64,000 nt of DNA from Alkalihalobacillus pseudalcaliphilus (lineage in GTDB: Bacteria; Bacillota; Bacilli; Bacillales; Bacillaceae_D): contig LFJO01000006.1 in the NCBI GenBank assembly GCA_001038565.1, positions 405,707-469,706 of the forward strand, read 5' to 3'. Of this stretch, positions 62,310 to 64,000 are shown in pieces. The first letter of the stretch is position 1; every line of letters begins with the position of its first letter. The translations under genes were made by a program, and so were the position numbers. Under the pieces are notes generated by a model that had not been told where the DNA came from, ran no database searches, and worked only from the letters and a program-made list of their open reading frames with translations.

Positions 62310-62945
62310 TTATTCAAAAACTTCACCTTCAGTTTGATAAGCCTTAAATGTCCATTTTAGTTCAAGAGAATCGCCTTGAAATTGATTTTGATCCTTACCA
62401 TTATCAACAAATTCAAAGGCGACATACATGGAATCACTCGTACCTGCTTTTAAACCACTTTCTTCCCCATTTAATTCAAAGAACCATGTAACCCAATCCT
62501 GTAAGTTTTCTACAGCATCTGGTGTCATATGTTGAAGGTCATATAATGTCGTTTCACTAATCACATCATTATAATCATCAATTAACCAACCATCACCGGT
62601 CTTATCAATATTTTCTAGGAAAAGCACCTTAATGTGCTTACCAAAATCCTCTGCGTTGTTGCCTTTTACATCAATTACTTTATAATTTGTGAGAATATCT
62701 ATTTTTGAAATATCCAAAGTACCATTATTTTCTAGCGAGAACTCTCTCAGCACCGTATCACCAGGTTTCATATTCGTTATATCGACAATAACAGATGGAT
62801 TAACAGCTAAATCTAAAGTACCTGCCGCAAATGTATTATTTGTTACCTCTGTGTCACTAAAATAAGCAAAAGTTCCCCCACCTACTAATGTTACGCCAAG
62901 AATAGCTGATGCGAATCCCATTCCTAATTTCTTCTTAATACTCAT
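62310..62945 (-). CDS. TasA/CalY (camelysin)-like secreted protein
   Basis: A protein of about 211 residues of the TasA/CalY family, which forms extracellular fibres or surface proteins in Bacillus. The signal LGMGFASAILGVTLVGGGTF is followed by the hallmark AYFSDTEVTNNTFAAGTLDL. NMKPGDTVLREFSLENNGTL is the family's strand segment. AAAGGAGG fixes the start at 62945. The matching SipW-type peptidase is not inside the window; it may lie beyond the edge. The gene follows a large surface protein on the same strand. Confidence 0.9.
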   Translation of the reverse strand: MSIKKKLGMGFASAILGVTLVGGGTFAYFSDTEVTNNTFAAGTLDLAVNPSVIVDITNMKPGDTVLREFSLENNGTLDISKIDILTNYKVIDVKGNNAEDFGKHIKVLFLENIDKTGDGWLIDDYNDVISETTLYDLQHMTPDAVENLQDWVTWFFELNGEESGLKAGTSDSMYVAFEFVDNGKDQNQFQGDSLELKWTFKAYQTEGEVFE

Positions 62946-63060
62946 GAATCTTCCTCCTTTACCCACTTGGGTATGTAGTCTTATTTATTTTTCATCGTCC
63001 AACAGGTCTTTCCTTAGGTGAAGAGTTGGTATGTCACTACCAACCCTTCTTTATTTTTTG

Positions 63061-64000
63061 TTAACGTGAAGGAGTTACTCTTGGTGGTCTTGTATCATCA
63101 TTTTTTGAAACTGCTACCGTAATTTGGATAGAGCTCTCACCATAATGAGCAGTGACGACGGTAATCCCCGCTTTCTTTCCTAAAATAATCCCCTCTGTTA
63201 CAGTTGCAATCGCTTCATTATCAACCACGTATGTTGCCTTTGCGGTTACATCTTCTTCTATTTCGTCGTCACCTATTGTTGTTACCTCTAAGATTTGCAC
63301 ATTCCCCGTTGCACCTTCCTTAATTAGGAATTGCTCATGGTTAGCTTTTAAGCTTACGGTTTTATCCTCGTCTCCCTCTATTACTGTCACAGCTACTTCT
63401 ACATGATTATCACCATAAGCAATTGTAACGATTGTTTCACCGACCGCTTTAGCAATAATTTCACCCGATTGGGCGACAGCAATCTCCTCATCAGCTACGC
63501 TATAAGTCGCAGCAGCAGTTACGTCTTCTTCCGTTATTTGCTCACCATTCTTTATTGTTTCTGTTACTATAACTGTTGTAGATTGTCCCGCTTCGATTGT
63601 AACGGCAGGTTTGTCAACGGATAAAGAAACTTCAATTTCTGTTTCCACATCAAATATTGCTTCACCTTGATTTCCTGCAGCGTCATCGACAATGACTTTT
63701 ACTGAATCTGCTGCTTGTGATAAAGCAATCTCAAATGAACCATCTTGATCGAGTGTGAAAGCTACTGGCTCACTCTCCTCGCCATTAGTTGTAGTCACAT
63801 AGGATGCTTGTAGTTTGGAATTCAGATCATATTGGAGACCATAATTACTAAGAACTTCATTGTAATCGATATACTTATCGGTTATTTGTCCTGTCAATGT
63901 ATGCCCATTTACATCACCATTAATAACAGGCTTGGTTGTTTTAACGACAATTGGACCAACATAATCACCAATCGTCCCTCCTGCACTTACTTGTGCCGTA
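63061..64000 (-). CDS. Surface protein with Ig-like (BIG2-type) repeats, N-terminus beyond the window
   Basis: The reading frame is open to the window edge, so at least 313 residues are visible and the start is missing. At least two BIG2-like units of about 80 residues are seen: SVDKPAVTIEAGQSTTVIVT to ETIVTIAYGDNHVEVAVTVI, and SLKANHEQFLIKEGATGNVQ to ITVVTAHYGESSIQITVAVS, each with an AxATYxVxDEEIAxA core. The C-terminus (DDTRPPRVTPSR) has no sortase motif. It is probably an exported adhesin or matrix protein co-transcribed with the TasA-like gene. Confidence 0.85.
   Translation of the reverse strand, partial: TAQVSAGGTIGDYVGPIVVKTTKPVINGDVNGHTLTGQITDKYIDYNEVLSNYGLQYDLNSKLQASYVTTTNGEESEPVAFTLDQDGSFEIALSQAADSVKVIVDDAAGNQGEAIFDVETEIEVSLSVDKPAVTIEAGQSTTVIVTETIKNGEQITEEDVTAAATYSVADEEIAVAQSGEIIAKAVGETIVTIAYGDNHVEVAVTVIEGDEDKTVSLKANHEQFLIKEGATGNVQILEVTTIGDDEIEEDVTAKATYVVDNEAIATVTEGIILGKKAGITVVTAHYGESSIQITVAVSKNDDTRPPRVTPSR

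Noticed and set aside
63016-63058. Terminator for the Ig-like surface protein
   Set aside because: The GTTGGTA/TACCAAC hairpin has its T-run only in the plus-strand direction, opposite to the gene; it may instead be an RNA processing hairpin.

Overview
The window looks like chromosomal DNA of an AT-rich, spore-former-type Bacillaceae. Nearly every gene has a strong AGGAGG-like ribosome binding site. The families are typical Bacillus ones: YesM/YesN, a YkoGHIJ-like PepSY operon, YfiYZ/YfhA/YusV-like siderophore uptake, YdeI, YdbC and a TasA-like protein. Fur boxes and near-consensus cre sites match Bacillus consensus sequences. No rRNA, tRNA, CRISPR, cas or transposase gene was seen.

Layout. 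1-11.2 kb: mixed housekeeping and accessory genes (TetR regulator, OFA-type transporter, RRNPP-like regulator, cupin, alkaline phosphatase behind a Pho-box-like region, chemoreceptor, polysaccharide deacetylase, short-chain dehydrogenase). 11.3-12.65 kb: no genes, but a composite repeat containing twelve 53-bp hairpin units. 12.65-18 kb: a second TetR gene, two small membrane proteins and a two-component/PepSY operon. 18-39.1 kb: a large leftward saccharolytic locus. 39.3-40.5 kb: a cytochrome P450. 41.5-50.4 kb: iron acquisition, with two siderophore uptake systems, FhuF and ferritin, and four Fur boxes. 50.4-61.3 kb: small metabolic and stress genes, including two gene remnants and a frameshifted DinB-GNAT gene. 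62.3-64 kb: a TasA/CalY-like protein and a surface protein with Ig-like repeats that runs off the window.

How the genes work together. The 18-39 kb locus encodes a wall-anchored GH5 endoglucanase with Ig-like and CBM46-like modules, a solute-binding lipoprotein with two permeases (no ATPase, as usual for systems that share MsmX), GH95, GH42, GH31 (alpha-xylosidase motifs) and GH3 enzymes, and a YesMN-type sensor pair. This is the complete activity set expected for fucosylated xyloglucan: cut at the wall, import the oligosaccharides, then remove fucose, galactose, xylose and glucose. Three near-cre sites and a shared 19-bp motif upstream of four transcription units suggest common control.

The most unusual feature is a family of mosaic, non-coding, hairpin-rich repeats between genes, at about 5.5, 11.3-12.6, 28.3-29.0, 40.6-41.4, 46.2, 51.2 and 61.4-62.2 kb. 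They are built from shared modules joined at a TTTTGTATGAAAGT-type boundary. Several stems keep their pairing while the sequence changes. Two copies start exactly in the T-tract of a rho-independent terminator, and one copy carries the 53-bp array.
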